From Bradyrhizobium sp. CCBAU 53338 (GTDB lineage Bacteria > Pseudomonadota > Alphaproteobacteria > Rhizobiales > Xanthobacteraceae): 64,000 nucleotides of DNA. A model generated the notes under the pieces. The model did no database searches and had not been told where the DNA came from. It saw only the letters and a program-made list of their open reading frames with translations. Position numbers and translations under genes: made by a program. Position 1 is the stretch's first letter. Each line of letters begins with the position of its first letter. Below are positions 33,844 through 44,032 of the stretch, in pieces. The stretch spans positions 5,084,001 through 5,148,000 of the forward strand of contig NZ_CP030048.1 of NCBI RefSeq assembly GCF_015291665.1. The letters run 5' to 3'.

Positions 33844-34821
33844 ATGACCAAGTCGCTGTTTCCCGGATTCGACGGGCTGATGACCCTCTCGCGCCGCGAA
33901 GGCGTCGATGTTCGTCCGACGCTGCTGCGCGTGTTGACCGATCTGTATGTCCAGGCGCCCACCCACAGCGAGGACGAGCAGCGGCAATTCATCGAGCTTG
34001 CGACGCGGCTGATCGACCAGGTCGACGACGCGACGCGCGCAGCCGTCAAGGCGCGGCTCGCGATCTATCCCCAGACGCCCGTCCCCGTCCTCCAGAAGCT
34101 CGGGCTGGTCGCAGCGCAGGAAGGCCGCCGGGTGCCGCTCGCGCGCGAGATCCCGCGGCCTGCGCCAGCTCCCTCGCCTGCCCGCACGCCGACCGACGCG
34201 GAAGCGCGCATGGCCGCCAACATGGCGATGCAGCCGAAAGAGGCGGCCGAGATCCACGACATGTTCTTCCGCGCCGATGCGAGCCAGCGCGCGCTGATCC
34301 TGCACAACCTGGCGCAAACACCGCTGAAGGCCGCGCCGCGGATTCCGACCGTGCACGCCAGGCGCGCGATCCAGGTCCTGGAGATGGCGGCGATCGCGGG
34401 CGATGTCGAGAGCTTCACCCACGAGCTCGGCGATACCCTGATCCTGCCCGCGCGCGTCGCGGCGCAGATCGTCGACGATGCCGGCGGCGAAGCGCTTGCG
34501 GTCGCCGCCCGCGCGCTCGACATGCCGAGTCCGAACTTCCAGCGCATTCTGCTGTTCTTCAAGCCCGCGATCGGCAATTCCGTGAACGAGGTCTACCGGC
34601 TGTCGCGGCTGTATGACCGCCTCAGCGATCGCTCCGCGCTGGTGATGCTGGCCGCCTGGCGCGGCTCGACGCTCGCCGTCACCCGCGCCAAGTACCAGCC
34701 GGCGCTGCACGACAGCGACCGTCAGCGCGCTCGCGCGGGCGCAAGCCAGTCGCGGCCGAGCGTGCAGCCCGGCTCGAGCCCGGCGGTGCGCACCGGCAGC
34801 GGCGGGTCGTCGGAGCGCTAG
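33844..34821 (+). CDS. DUF2336 family protein
   Basis: 325 residues. It shows the HEAT-like helical arrangement of DUF2336: SEDEQRQFIELATRLIDQVDD near the N-terminus, a middle segment (ARRAIQVLEMAAIAGDVESF) and the C-terminal RLSRLYDRLSDRSALVMLAAWR. A low-complexity linker lies near residues 100-120 and the tail is Ser/Gly/Pro-rich. DUF2336 proteins are widespread in alphaproteobacteria without an assigned activity. The CtrA-type box upstream suggests cell-cycle control. Confidence 0.85.
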   Translation: MTKSLFPGFDGLMTLSRREGVDVRPTLLRVLTDLYVQAPTHSEDEQRQFIELATRLIDQVDDATRAAVKARLAIYPQTPVPVLQKLGLVAAQEGRRVPLAREIPRPAPAPSPARTPTDAEARMAANMAMQPKEAAEIHDMFFRADASQRALILHNLAQTPLKAAPRIPTVHARRAIQVLEMAAIAGDVESFTHELGDTLILPARVAAQIVDDAGGEALAVAARALDMPSPNFQRILLFFKPAIGNSVNEVYRLSRLYDRLSDRSALVMLAAWRGSTLAVTRAKYQPALHDSDRQRARAGASQSRPSVQPGSSPAVRTGSGGSSER

Positions 34822-35166
34822 TCAGGTTTTCGCCAGATCGAGGAAGTGCCGTCCTGCACGGTCTTCGGTCTCGACGATCCAGGCGTCCGGATCGAAACGC
34901 AGCTCTTTGGTCAGGCGCTCCTCCACGGCCGGCTCAGGCACCGGCTGCGGCGCGATCGGCACAAAGAAGCGATCGACGGGACGGCCATCGTCATAAGACG
35001 TCTGCGGCGCCGGCACGTAGAGCATTGCGTTGCCGTCGAGCAGCGACACCTTCACGAACACCGCGCCCGCTTCCTCGGCGCCGCGACGGCGCACGGCGCC
35101 GAACACGCCTTCGGTCTGGCAACGGCGCAAGTAGGCTGAGACCCAGATATTTGATTTCAAACGCAT
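34822..35166 (-). CDS. DUF1491 family protein
   Basis: 114 residues. The N-terminus MRLKSNIWVSAYLRRCQTEG and internal GAVFVKVSLLDGNAMLYVPAP match DUF1491, a short alphaproteobacterial family of unknown function. The C-terminus DPDAWIVETEDRAGRHFLDL is the second conserved block. It converges on the DUF2336 gene with no spacer. Confidence 0.85.
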   Translation of the reverse strand: MRLKSNIWVSAYLRRCQTEGVFGAVRRRGAEEAGAVFVKVSLLDGNAMLYVPAPQTSYDDGRPVDRFFVPIAPQPVPEPAVEERLTKELRFDPDAWIVETEDRAGRHFLDLAKT

Positions 35167-35219
35167 GAATCGAACGATAGGCCAGCGTGACGAGCGCCGC
35201 CAGTGTCAGCGCCGGCTTG

Positions 35220-35429
35220 TTATGCCTTGCCGGCGCCCTGCCCGCCACCGATCTGGCGCGCAACGAGGTATGACAGTGGCATTGCCAGCGCAAATCCCAC
35301 GGCGACCGCGTACGGGATGTTCCTGATGGCGCCAGCGGCAAAGCTCGGCACCATCAGCACCACGATGAGGCTGATGCCCGCGAGTACCGTGCCGAGCATG
35401 ATCCAGACGAGAATCGAGACCTTGAACAT
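35220..35429 (-). CDS. Small two-helix membrane protein
   Basis: 69 residues with two hydrophobic segments (about 4-30 and 38-58) joined by a short loop, and a Gly-rich end. A purine-rich site (GGGAGAGAGG) precedes the ATG. It lies 53 bp upstream of the DUF1491 gene on the same strand. I do not recognise the family; it is probably an inner-membrane protein. Confidence 0.65.
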   Translation of the reverse strand: MFKVSILVWIMLGTVLAGISLIVVLMVPSFAAGAIRNIPYAVAVGFALAMPLSYLVARQIGGGQGAGKA

Positions 35430-35556
35430 GACGACCTCTCTCCCTTGATGAGATGGAGACGATCATGTTCACCGAGGGTTCCCACCGTCATTGATCCCAC
35501 GCAAATCGCTCCTCCGGTCCGAGGATTGATCGGCGTCAATGACAGCGGACGTTCGA

Positions 35557-36283
35557 TTATTCGACGGGATGGCCGATCGCGGCGGCAAGCTCGCGCAGCA
35601 GGCGGTCCGTCACCTGGCCGGTCACCGGCATCTTGTGCTGGCGCTCGAACGTCTGGATCGCGGACTGGGTCTCGCCGCTCATCGCGCCCGTGATCTTCAG
35701 ATTGCCATAGCCATATTCGGACAGCGCGCGCTGCACGCCGGCGAGGCGACGCGCCGCCGGGCTTTGCTGCAGCGGAATCGGCGCCGGCGGCCGCGCGACC
35801 GCCATCGCAGACGGCGTCTGCGTCGGCGCCATGGACTTGATCACCAGATTGGTCATGGGATCGCCGGAGCGCGACGTCGAGGCCGTGGTCTCGGCGGGCC
35901 TCTCCGGCGCCTTCTCGGCCGGCTTCGGCTCGACGCGAAACTCGGTCGCCTTCGGCTCGAGCGGCGAGGTGTCGGCGCCGACGGGACGCGGGCGCGGCAA
36001 GGGATTGGACAGAGAGATCGACGAAGGCGCGGGAAGGTTGATCACGGTGCCGAACATCGGCGCCGGATGCCGGCCGGTCTGGAGAAACAGCGCGTTCGCA
36101 ACGATGGCACTGACGGCCGCGGCGGCGACGAGGCCGGCGAGCGTGTCCTTGGGGCTGTGCAGCAGCACGCGCATCACCAGATTGCGCTCGGTCTCGACAT
36201 CCAGGACCGCGGCCTTGGCCCCACCCTTGGCACCACCCTTGGCGCCACGGCGGCGCGGAGCAGCTTCGTCGTTGGCAGACTTT

Positions 36284-36291
<8 letters not shown>
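35557..36291 (-). CDS. Peptidoglycan-binding (PG_binding_1) membrane protein
   Basis: 244 residues. A basic, Gly/Ala/Lys-rich cytoplasmic N-terminus (GAKGGAKGGAKAA) precedes one transmembrane helix at about residues 52-70. A Pro/Ser/Thr-rich periplasmic linker follows. The C-terminus is a PG_binding_1 domain (VQRALSEYGYGNLKITGAMSGETQSAIQTFERQ). It starts inside the last codons of the histidine kinase gene (8-base overlap), so the two are coupled. It probably tethers the membrane to the cell wall. Confidence 0.85.
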
Positions 36292-38134
<1,843 letters not shown>

Positions 38135-38522
38135 TCGTCTTTGGAAGACGCGCCGGAACGCCTCCTTGTCGTTGAGCCACCGTGTCAGAGCGACCTTAAA
38201 CGAGTGCTAAGGCGGATCGGCGTGCGGCCGGACACCGCGCCATCGCGGAGATTTTTAGGCGATTTGGCGACGTCATCATCGGTGATGGTGAACACAGGGT
38301 TTCACCGCCCCGCTCATGGTTTCGAATTGGTGGACATGCAGGTCCGGACAACCACGGCCGCCCTCGTCAATCGAATCTTTACGAGACCTCGTCTTGCGAA
38401 GATTTTTGCGTCAATTTTCCGCGAATTAAGCTCAAGGCAATCACTTGCGATTTATCGAGAGTTGCTAGGTCGAAACGCGCGCGGACAACGCCGCCGCGGG
38501 ATCTAACGTACAGGTCGATAAG
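38135..38522. other. Intergenic region, 388 bp, divergent promoters expected
   Basis: It lies between the divergently transcribed histidine kinase and DUF5330 genes. The right half is AT-richer (TTTACGAGACC through CGATTTATCGAG). No frame with coding character and no clear hairpin were found. I could not fix a promoter with confidence. Confidence 0.5.
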
Positions 38523-38960
38523 ATGCGCTTTCTGCTCCGCATCACATTCTGGCTCGGGCTGGTGCTGGTGCTCCTGCCGCGGGACAAGACGCCCGAATCG
38601 GAGAAGCTGCCGCAGATCGGCGCTGCCGACGCGGTGCAGGCTGCGACCGCGGCCGTCTCCGACATGAGCCAGTTCTGCAAGCGCCAGCCGGCGGCCTGCG
38701 AGGTCGGCGGCCAGGCCGCGACCATCATCGGCCAGCGGGCCCAGGACGGCGCGCGCAAGATCTACCAGATCATCAACGACAAGAAAGAGCAGATCACCGA
38801 CGAGAAGAACGAGAAGACCAACAAGAAGGCGCCCGACCATACCGGCTCGATCACCGTCGCCGGTGAAGGCGACGCGGCCGCCACCGAGGCGCCGCGCGAC
38901 ACGCTGACCCAGGACGATCTTGCGCTGGAATGGCACGGACCCGAGCCGACGCCGAATTAG
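38523..38960 (+). CDS. DUF5330 family protein
   Basis: 145 residues. An N-terminal hydrophobic segment (MRFLLRITFWLGLVLVLLP) acts as a signal anchor. The conserved core around DMSQFCKRQPAACEVGGQAA carries two Cys that could pair in the periplasm. A Lys/Glu-rich helix (NDKKEQITDEKNEKTNKK) follows. Such proteins are common beside sufE in rhizobial genomes. The function is unknown. Confidence 0.82.
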   Translation: MRFLLRITFWLGLVLVLLPRDKTPESEKLPQIGAADAVQAATAAVSDMSQFCKRQPAACEVGGQAATIIGQRAQDGARKIYQIINDKKEQITDEKNEKTNKKAPDHTGSITVAGEGDAAATEAPRDTLTQDDLALEWHGPEPTPN

Positions 38961-39030
38961 GGCCCCAATCCTATCGATTTCACGGCCTCGCGTGCCTATA
39001 TTGGCGGGAAGCGGGAACCACGGGCCATCA

Positions 39031-39459
39031 ATGACTTCGATCGACGACATCAGGGACAATTTCGAGCTTCTGGACGACTGGGACGACCGCTACCGGTACG
39101 TCATCGAGCTCGGCCGCACCCTGGAACCGATGCCCGAGGAAGAGCATTCGGCCGAGAACAAGGTGAACGGCTGCGTCAGCCAGGTCTGGCTCCAGAAGCT
39201 GGTCGATCGCGGCAATGGCGTACCGATCCTGAGATATCGCGGCGACAGCGACGCGCACATCGTGCGCGGGCTGGTCGCGATCGTACTCGCGCTCTATTCC
39301 GGCCGCACGCCGCAGGAAATTCTCGCGACCGACGCGATTTCGGTGTTCAACGAGTTCGGCTTCCGCGACCACCTGACGCCGCAGCGCTCCAACGGCCTGC
39401 GCTCGATGGTCGAGCGCATCAAGACCGACGCGAAAGAGGCGCTCGCGGAAGCGTCTTGA
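39031..39459 (+). CDS. sufE: Cysteine desulfuration protein SufE
   Basis: 142 residues. SufE accepts sulfur from the cysteine desulfurase SufS for Fe-S cluster assembly. Family blocks are IRDNFELLDDWDDRYRYVIE, ENKVNGCVSQVWL with the sulfur-accepting Cys, and a SNGLRSMVERIK C-terminus. The ATG at 39031 starts MTSIDDI; the open frame runs further up but shadows the DUF5330 gene. The rest of the suf operon is not in the window. Confidence 0.95.
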   Translation: MTSIDDIRDNFELLDDWDDRYRYVIELGRTLEPMPEEEHSAENKVNGCVSQVWLQKLVDRGNGVPILRYRGDSDAHIVRGLVAIVLALYSGRTPQEILATDAISVFNEFGFRDHLTPQRSNGLRSMVERIKTDAKEALAEAS

Positions 39460-39463
39460 GGAG

Positions 39464-39880
39464 TTACTTCCCCTTCTTCCGCTGCTGCTGCCCGAGGCCC
39501 ATCTTCTTTGCCAGTTGCGAACGGGCCACCGCGTAGTTCGGCGCGACCATGGGATAGTCGGCCGGCAAGCCCCATTTCTCGCGATATTGCTCGGGCGTCA
39601 TGTTGTACTGGGTGCGCAGATGGCGCTTCAGCGACTTGAATCGCTTGCCGTCTTCGAGACACACCAGATAGTCCGGCGCGATCGACTTCTTCAGCGACAC
39701 CGCGGGCTTTGCCGGCTCGAGCGGCGTCTCGACACGTCCCGAGGACACCCGCGTCAAGGCGCCGTGCACCTGGCTGATCAGGTTCGAAATTTCGGCGGCC
39801 GGTGTCGGGTTGTTGCCGACATAGGCCGACACGATGCTCGCCGTCAGCTCGATGAAACTCTTGGCCCCTGCATCCGACAT
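39464..39880 (-). CDS. Ros/MucR-family transcriptional regulator
   Basis: 138 residues with the Ros/MucR layout: an N-terminal oligomerisation helix (SFIELTASIVSAYVGNN), a linker, and a C-terminal zinc-finger-like domain (YLVCLEDGKRFKSLKRHL) followed by MTPEQYREKWGLPADYPMV. Measured against Ros, the first Cys (74) and first His (87) are kept, the second Cys is Asp (77) and the second His position is Tyr (92). I take the ATG at 39880 (MSDAGAKSF). MucR proteins regulate exopolysaccharide, motility and cell-cycle genes by binding AT-rich DNA. Its own upstream region is AT-rich with two dyads. Confidence 0.9.
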   Translation of the reverse strand: MSDAGAKSFIELTASIVSAYVGNNPTPAAEISNLISQVHGALTRVSSGRVETPLEPAKPAVSLKKSIAPDYLVCLEDGKRFKSLKRHLRTQYNMTPEQYREKWGLPADYPMVAPNYAVARSQLAKKMGLGQQQRKKGK

Positions 39881-39928
39881 GGGCGCGCCCCTCTCCAATC
39901 AGGCTCCGTCGCGGCATGAGCGACGGTG

Positions 39929-39983
39929 AAGTATTCTGTGTCGACAATACTTTTGGCCGAAATAGGACAACTTGGAAAGTTGT
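39929..39983 (-). promoter_or_regulatory. Two inverted repeats upstream of the mucR-like gene
   Basis: AAGTATT-N10-AATACTT lies at 39929-39952 and ACAACTT-GGA-AAGTTGT at 39967-39983, in an AT-rich stretch 49-103 bp before the start codon. MucR proteins autoregulate through such AT-rich sites, so these are candidate self-binding sites. Confidence 0.5.
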
Positions 39984-40040
39984 ATCGATTACTGATCTCG
40001 CGACAAGAACCGGAAGATTTGACTTGGACGCGCGAGGTCG

Positions 40041-40913
40041 TCAGCCACCACGCTGGTCGAGATGGGCGCGCAGTTCATCGATCGAGGCAAAGCGCATCAT
40101 GCCTTCGGGCATCTGCGCCTCGATCGAGCCGTCGGAATAGAGCGAATAGGCCATGCCGTCGACGATACCGGATTTGAGCACCGTCACCTGCGGCTGTTCG
40201 GCCGGCGGCGGCTCGGACGCCGGCAGAGGCGCGGCGGGCTGAGGCGCGGCAGGCTCGAAGGTCGACGATGGGCGCTGCAGCGGCCGACGCACCGCAGACG
40301 GCTCCGGCGGCCGCGCGCGGTCCGGCTTCGGCCAGGCGTCGTCGAAGCTCGCGTGTGGAGTGTCGGGCGCGGCCGGCTCCGCGGGCTCGGTGCGCGCCTG
40401 CGGCGGTGGACCTTCGGCAGCCTTCGCCTCGGCGCGCTCGCGCTCCTTGCGCGAGCTCGAGGCGAACATCAGGTTGCGCCGGCGCGGTGGCTCCTGCGCT
40501 GTGGGCGGCTGCGGAGGCACTTCCGCCTCGGCCGTCGCCTCGGCGCCTGGGCGCACGGGCGCTTCAGCCTGCCATGGCAGCCCAGCCGGCGATGGCGGCT
40601 CGGCCCGCACCGCCGCAGCAAGCTCCGGCGCAGGCGCACTCAGTCCATTTGGCGACGCAAGGCCCGGCGGGAGCACCGGCCTGACGCGTACCTCCGATGC
40701 CGCGCCCGCCCCGGCCAGGCGACGCGCGATGGCCTTCAGCTCGAGCACCACGGCGTAGAGCCCGACCAGTAACATTCCGGAGCAGACGCCAATCGTTCCG
40801 CTGGTTATGAGCGTGCTGCCGAGGCTGAAATCCCTGATCGAATAGCCAAACGCGACCGCAAGGAGGCCCGCCACCACGGCGAAGATCCCAGCGATCAACA
40901 AAGCCACGTTCAT
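40041..40913 (-). CDS. Hypothetical membrane protein with long Pro/Ala-rich domain
   Basis: 290 residues from the ATG at 40913 (MNVALLIAG). Two transmembrane helices (about 2-24 and 32-56) are followed by roughly 180 residues rich in Pro, Ala and Glu. A compact C-terminal domain has VDGMAYSLYSDGSIEAQMPEG and FASIDELRAHLDQ. The C-terminal block recurs in several alphaproteobacterial envelope proteins as I recall, but no activity is assigned. Confidence 0.72.
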   Translation of the reverse strand: MNVALLIAGIFAVVAGLLAVAFGYSIRDFSLGSTLITSGTIGVCSGMLLVGLYAVVLELKAIARRLAGAGAASEVRVRPVLPPGLASPNGLSAPAPELAAAVRAEPPSPAGLPWQAEAPVRPGAEATAEAEVPPQPPTAQEPPRRRNLMFASSSRKERERAEAKAAEGPPPQARTEPAEPAAPDTPHASFDDAWPKPDRARPPEPSAVRRPLQRPSSTFEPAAPQPAAPLPASEPPPAEQPQVTVLKSGIVDGMAYSLYSDGSIEAQMPEGMMRFASIDELRAHLDQRGG

Positions 40914-41226
40914 CGAACACACCCCCGGCCACGCATCAACGCGCGACACCCGCTACGCCACGATACCGTCATACTGCGTCCCTCGCCAACGACCAATTGC
41001 CGCCACCGTTCCTAAAGGGAAGGATATCAGGGACTTATTCACATTCCCTTCAGCAACGTTCAGCTAGCTGTCAGGTGCTCCAAATTGGTCGGAAATTGCT
41101 GCGTCGCATCAGGAATTTAGCCATAATGCCCAATTACTTGGTAATGGAACTGCGCTATAGGGATTCCGGGGAGCAGGCCCGCGCGCACCAGCAGGGCCGA
41201 GAGGGTCGTCCGGGTCACCAGCAGCC
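40914..41226. other. Intergenic region, 313 bp, divergent
   Basis: It separates the Pro-rich membrane protein gene from the glycosyltransferase gene, which read away from each other. The middle (41020-41160) is AT-richer and holds CTATAG near 41154, a possible -10 element for the glycosyltransferase. No coding frame or stable hairpin was seen. Confidence 0.45.
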
Positions 41227-42876
41227 ATGACATCCATCACGACTTCGGCGATCGACACGCCACTCGGGCGCTCGGTTGAACGGACTTGCGACGACATCGC
41301 CATGCTGGTGCTGGCTGCCGTCGCCGTCGTCGCAGGCCTGACCTTCCGCGACTACGGGCTCGGCTGGGACGACTATACCCACGCCGAATATGCCGACCTG
41401 CTGCTGCGCATGTACGGCTCCGGCTTCAGGGACACCGGCGCGCTCTCTTTCGCCAACCTCTACATGTATGGCGGCGGCTTCGACATGGCCGCAGCGCTGC
41501 TGCACAAGGTCATTCCGCTCGAGCTGTTCGAGACGCGACGCCTGGTCGGCGCGATCGTCGGCGTGATCGGGCTCGCGGTGACGTGGCGGCTCGGCCGCCG
41601 CATCGGCGGCCCTCTTGCGGGCCTCGCCTCGCTCCTGCTGCTCGCGCTCTGCCCGATCTTCTACGGCCACATGTTCATGAACCCGAAGGATGCGCCCTTC
41701 GCGGTGGCGATGATCATCCTGATGCTCGGCCTGGTCCGGCTTGCCGAGGAATATCCAAAGCCGACGCCGCGCACCATCCTGATCGTGGGCCTGGGCGCGG
41801 GTCTCTCGATCGGCTGCCGCATCCTCGGCGGTCTCGCGCTGGTCTACGCCATGATCGGCTTCGTGCCGCTGTTCCTGGAGGAGCTGCGCACCGAAGGCGC
41901 GCGCGAAGCGATCAGGCGGTTCGCCCATGTCGTCTACGTGCTGTTGCCCGGCCTCGTGTTCGGCTATCTCGTGATGGGCCTGATCTGGCCGTGGTCGATC
42001 ATGGAGCCCGGCAATCCCTTCGAGGCGCTGACGTATTTCTCGCACTTCTTCGAGAAGCCCTGGAAGGAGATGTTCGACGGCGCGCTCGTGTCCGTGCCCG
42101 ACATGCCCTGGTCCTACCTGCCGACGCTGTTCGCGCTGCAGCTGCCCGAAGTGATGCTGGTGCTGACGGCCGGCGCCGTGGTCGGCACCTTCGCCATGCT
42201 GCCGCGCCGCGAGGTTCCGGCGCGCCGGAAGACCATCATGCTGATGCTGACGCTGGCGGCGGCCCTGCCGCTCGCGATCGCGATGGTGAAGCGTCCGGCG
42301 CTCTACAACGGCATCCGCCACTTCGTGTTCGTGATCCCGCCGATGGCGGTGCTGGGCGGCGTCGCCTTCGCCTGGACCATGGAGCGGCTGCGCGCCAACC
42401 ATCGCGCCTGGCAGCCGGCCGTGCTCGCGTTGTTCTGCTTTGGCCTCGCGTTGCCGCTTGCCGAGATGATCCGGCTGCATCCCTATCAGTACACCCACTT
42501 CAACCACATCGCCGGCACGGTGCGCGGCGCCGACGAACGCTTCATGCTGGACTATTGGGGCCTCGCGCTGAAGCAGGCCTCCGACGAGCTGCGCGAGCAG
42601 CTGGTCGAGCGCCAGGAAGCGCCGCCGCGCAATCGCAAATGGAAGGTCGCGGTGTGCGGTCCGCAGCGCCCGGCCCAGGTCGCGCTCGGCCCCGACTTCA
42701 CCATCGGCTGGGATTCCAATGCCGCCGATTTCGCCATGACGCTCGGCGAATTCTACTGCAAGGGTCTCACCGCGCCCGTGATGGTCGAGATCAAACGCGA
42801 CGACGTGGTGTTCGCCCGCGTCTACGACATCCGCGGCCGCAGCATTTCCAGCCTGCTGTCGATCCCGGCGCCGTAG
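41227..42876 (+). CDS. Polytopic glycosyltransferase, GT39/PMT-like
   Basis: 549 residues with about 11 membrane helices. The first periplasmic loop carries GLGWDDYTHAEYAD, whose acidic pair is the expected catalytic site of GT-C fold enzymes using polyprenyl-phosphate sugars. A further loop has HMFMNPKDAPFAVAM. The C-terminal 120 residues are soluble (HPYQYTHFNHIAG onwards). The acceptor is unknown; it could modify a lipid, glycan or protein in the periplasm. It stands alone. The long frame in another phase over the same DNA is a shadow. Confidence 0.82.
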   Translation: MTSITTSAIDTPLGRSVERTCDDIAMLVLAAVAVVAGLTFRDYGLGWDDYTHAEYADLLLRMYGSGFRDTGALSFANLYMYGGGFDMAAALLHKVIPLELFETRRLVGAIVGVIGLAVTWRLGRRIGGPLAGLASLLLLALCPIFYGHMFMNPKDAPFAVAMIILMLGLVRLAEEYPKPTPRTILIVGLGAGLSIGCRILGGLALVYAMIGFVPLFLEELRTEGAREAIRRFAHVVYVLLPGLVFGYLVMGLIWPWSIMEPGNPFEALTYFSHFFEKPWKEMFDGALVSVPDMPWSYLPTLFALQLPEVMLVLTAGAVVGTFAMLPRREVPARRKTIMLMLTLAAALPLAIAMVKRPALYNGIRHFVFVIPPMAVLGGVAFAWTMERLRANHRAWQPAVLALFCFGLALPLAEMIRLHPYQYTHFNHIAGTVRGADERFMLDYWGLALKQASDELREQLVERQEAPPRNRKWKVAVCGPQRPAQVALGPDFTIGWDSNAADFAMTLGEFYCKGLTAPVMVEIKRDDVVFARVYDIRGRSISSLLSIPAP

Positions 42877-43050
42877 AATTCTCTCCCTAGCCCGGACAGA
42901 GTGCAGCGAATCCGGGGCCGTGAGAGTGTCGCGCATTCCGCTCCGCTCCATGCGGGCTACGCTTGGCTGCCGCGATTTCGTCGCCTTGCCGCCCGCCCCT
43001 TGCGAGACTAGGGTACCTCCCCGCAACAACGAAGTTCGGAGAGATTTGCC

Positions 43051-43830
43051 ATGTCGCCAGCGGAAGCCCGCCTCAAGGAAGTGCCGTCAAACATGACGGA
43101 GGCCGAGTGGCAGCAACGGGTCAATCTCGCTGCCTGCTATCGTCTGGTGTCGCTGTATGGCTGGGACGACCTGGTCGACACCCACATCTCAGCGCGCGTG
43201 CCCGGGCCCGACCATCACTTCCTCATCAATCCCTACGGGCTGATGTTCGACGAGATCACGGCCTCGAGCCTCGTCAAGGTCGACCTGCACGGCAACCAGC
43301 TCTCCGAGAGCGAGTACAGCATCAACCCGGCCGGCTTCACCATCCATTCGGCGATCCACGAGGTGCGCGAGGACGCGATCTGCGTGCTGCATCTCCACAC
43401 CCTCGACGGCACCGCGGTGTCGAGCAGCGCAGAAGGCCTGTTGCCGCTGAACCAGACCGCGCAGCTCGTGACCCACGACCTCGCCTATCACGACTATGAA
43501 GGCATTGCGCTCGATCACGACGAACGGCCGCGGCTCCAGAAGGATCTCGGCGATCACAACCACATGCTCCTGCGCAACCACGGCACGCTCACCGTCGGCC
43601 GCTCGGTCGCCTCCGCCTTCGAGCGCATGTACCACCTCGAGCGTGCCTGCTCGATGCAGGTGCGCACACGCGCGCTCGGCACGCCGGTCTATCCGGTCGA
43701 GGAGATCGCGATCGAGAAGAACACGGAGCTGCTCGCCAACCGCGACCGCGCCGAGCTGCGCGCGACCAACCTCGTCTGGCCGCCGCTGCTGCGCAAGCTC
43801 GACCGCGAGCTGCCGGGCTACCGATCTTGA
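43051..43830 (+). CDS. Class II aldolase/adducin family protein
   Basis: 259 residues. Metal-binding His residues are in VLHLHTLDG and LRNHGTLTVG. The N-terminal THISARVPGPDHHFLINPYG and an internal ITASSLVKVDLHGN are typical of the aldolase II/adducin fold. Members include fuculose-phosphate aldolase and decarboxylase-like enzymes; the adducin-like subgroup seen here has no assigned substrate. A strong terminator follows at 43887. Confidence 0.88.
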   Translation: MSPAEARLKEVPSNMTEAEWQQRVNLAACYRLVSLYGWDDLVDTHISARVPGPDHHFLINPYGLMFDEITASSLVKVDLHGNQLSESEYSINPAGFTIHSAIHEVREDAICVLHLHTLDGTAVSSSAEGLLPLNQTAQLVTHDLAYHDYEGIALDHDERPRLQKDLGDHNHMLLRNHGTLTVGRSVASAFERMYHLERACSMQVRTRALGTPVYPVEEIAIEKNTELLANRDRAELRATNLVWPPLLRKLDRELPGYRS

Positions 43831-43886
43831 GATTTGCGGGGTTTCGTGTAGGGTAGATGTCACCTACCTCTGCACGTTTTGGAATG

Positions 43887-43920
43887 AAACGCCGCCCAAT
43901 TCCGGGCGGCGTTTTTATTT
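43887..43920 (+). terminator. Rho-independent terminator after the class II aldolase gene
   Basis: Perfect 11-bp arms AAACGCCGCCC and GGGCGGCGTTT around a 6-base loop, followed by TTATTT. It lies 57 bp past the stop codon. Confidence 0.9.
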
Positions 43921-43930
43921 GGTGAGCTTC

Positions 43931-44014
43931 GTGGGGTGGATGAGCGAAGCGTAATCCACCCCACACACGCGTATGCGGAACGAAGTTGGTGGATTACGCC
44001 TTCGGCTAATCCAC
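43931..44014. repeat. REP-like pair of palindromes between convergent genes
   Basis: First hairpin: GTGGGGTGGAT and ATCCACCCCAC, 11 perfect pairs around 12 bases. Second: GTGGATTA and TAATCCAC around CGCCTTCGGC. Both share the GGTGGAT/ATCCACC core. This looks like a dispersed extragenic palindromic element. Confidence 0.7.
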
Positions 44015-44032
44015 GCTACGGCACCGGTGCCC

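Noticed and set aside
41286..42890. Second long plus-strand frame over the same gene
   Set aside because: Arg/Ala/Pro-rich low-complexity translation typical of a shifted frame in GC-rich DNA.
41215..43029. Long minus-strand frame (604 codons) over the GT39-like gene
   Set aside because: The translation is Arg/His/Gln/Asp-rich shadow sequence with no family pattern. The plus-strand frame has clear membrane helices and catalytic motifs.
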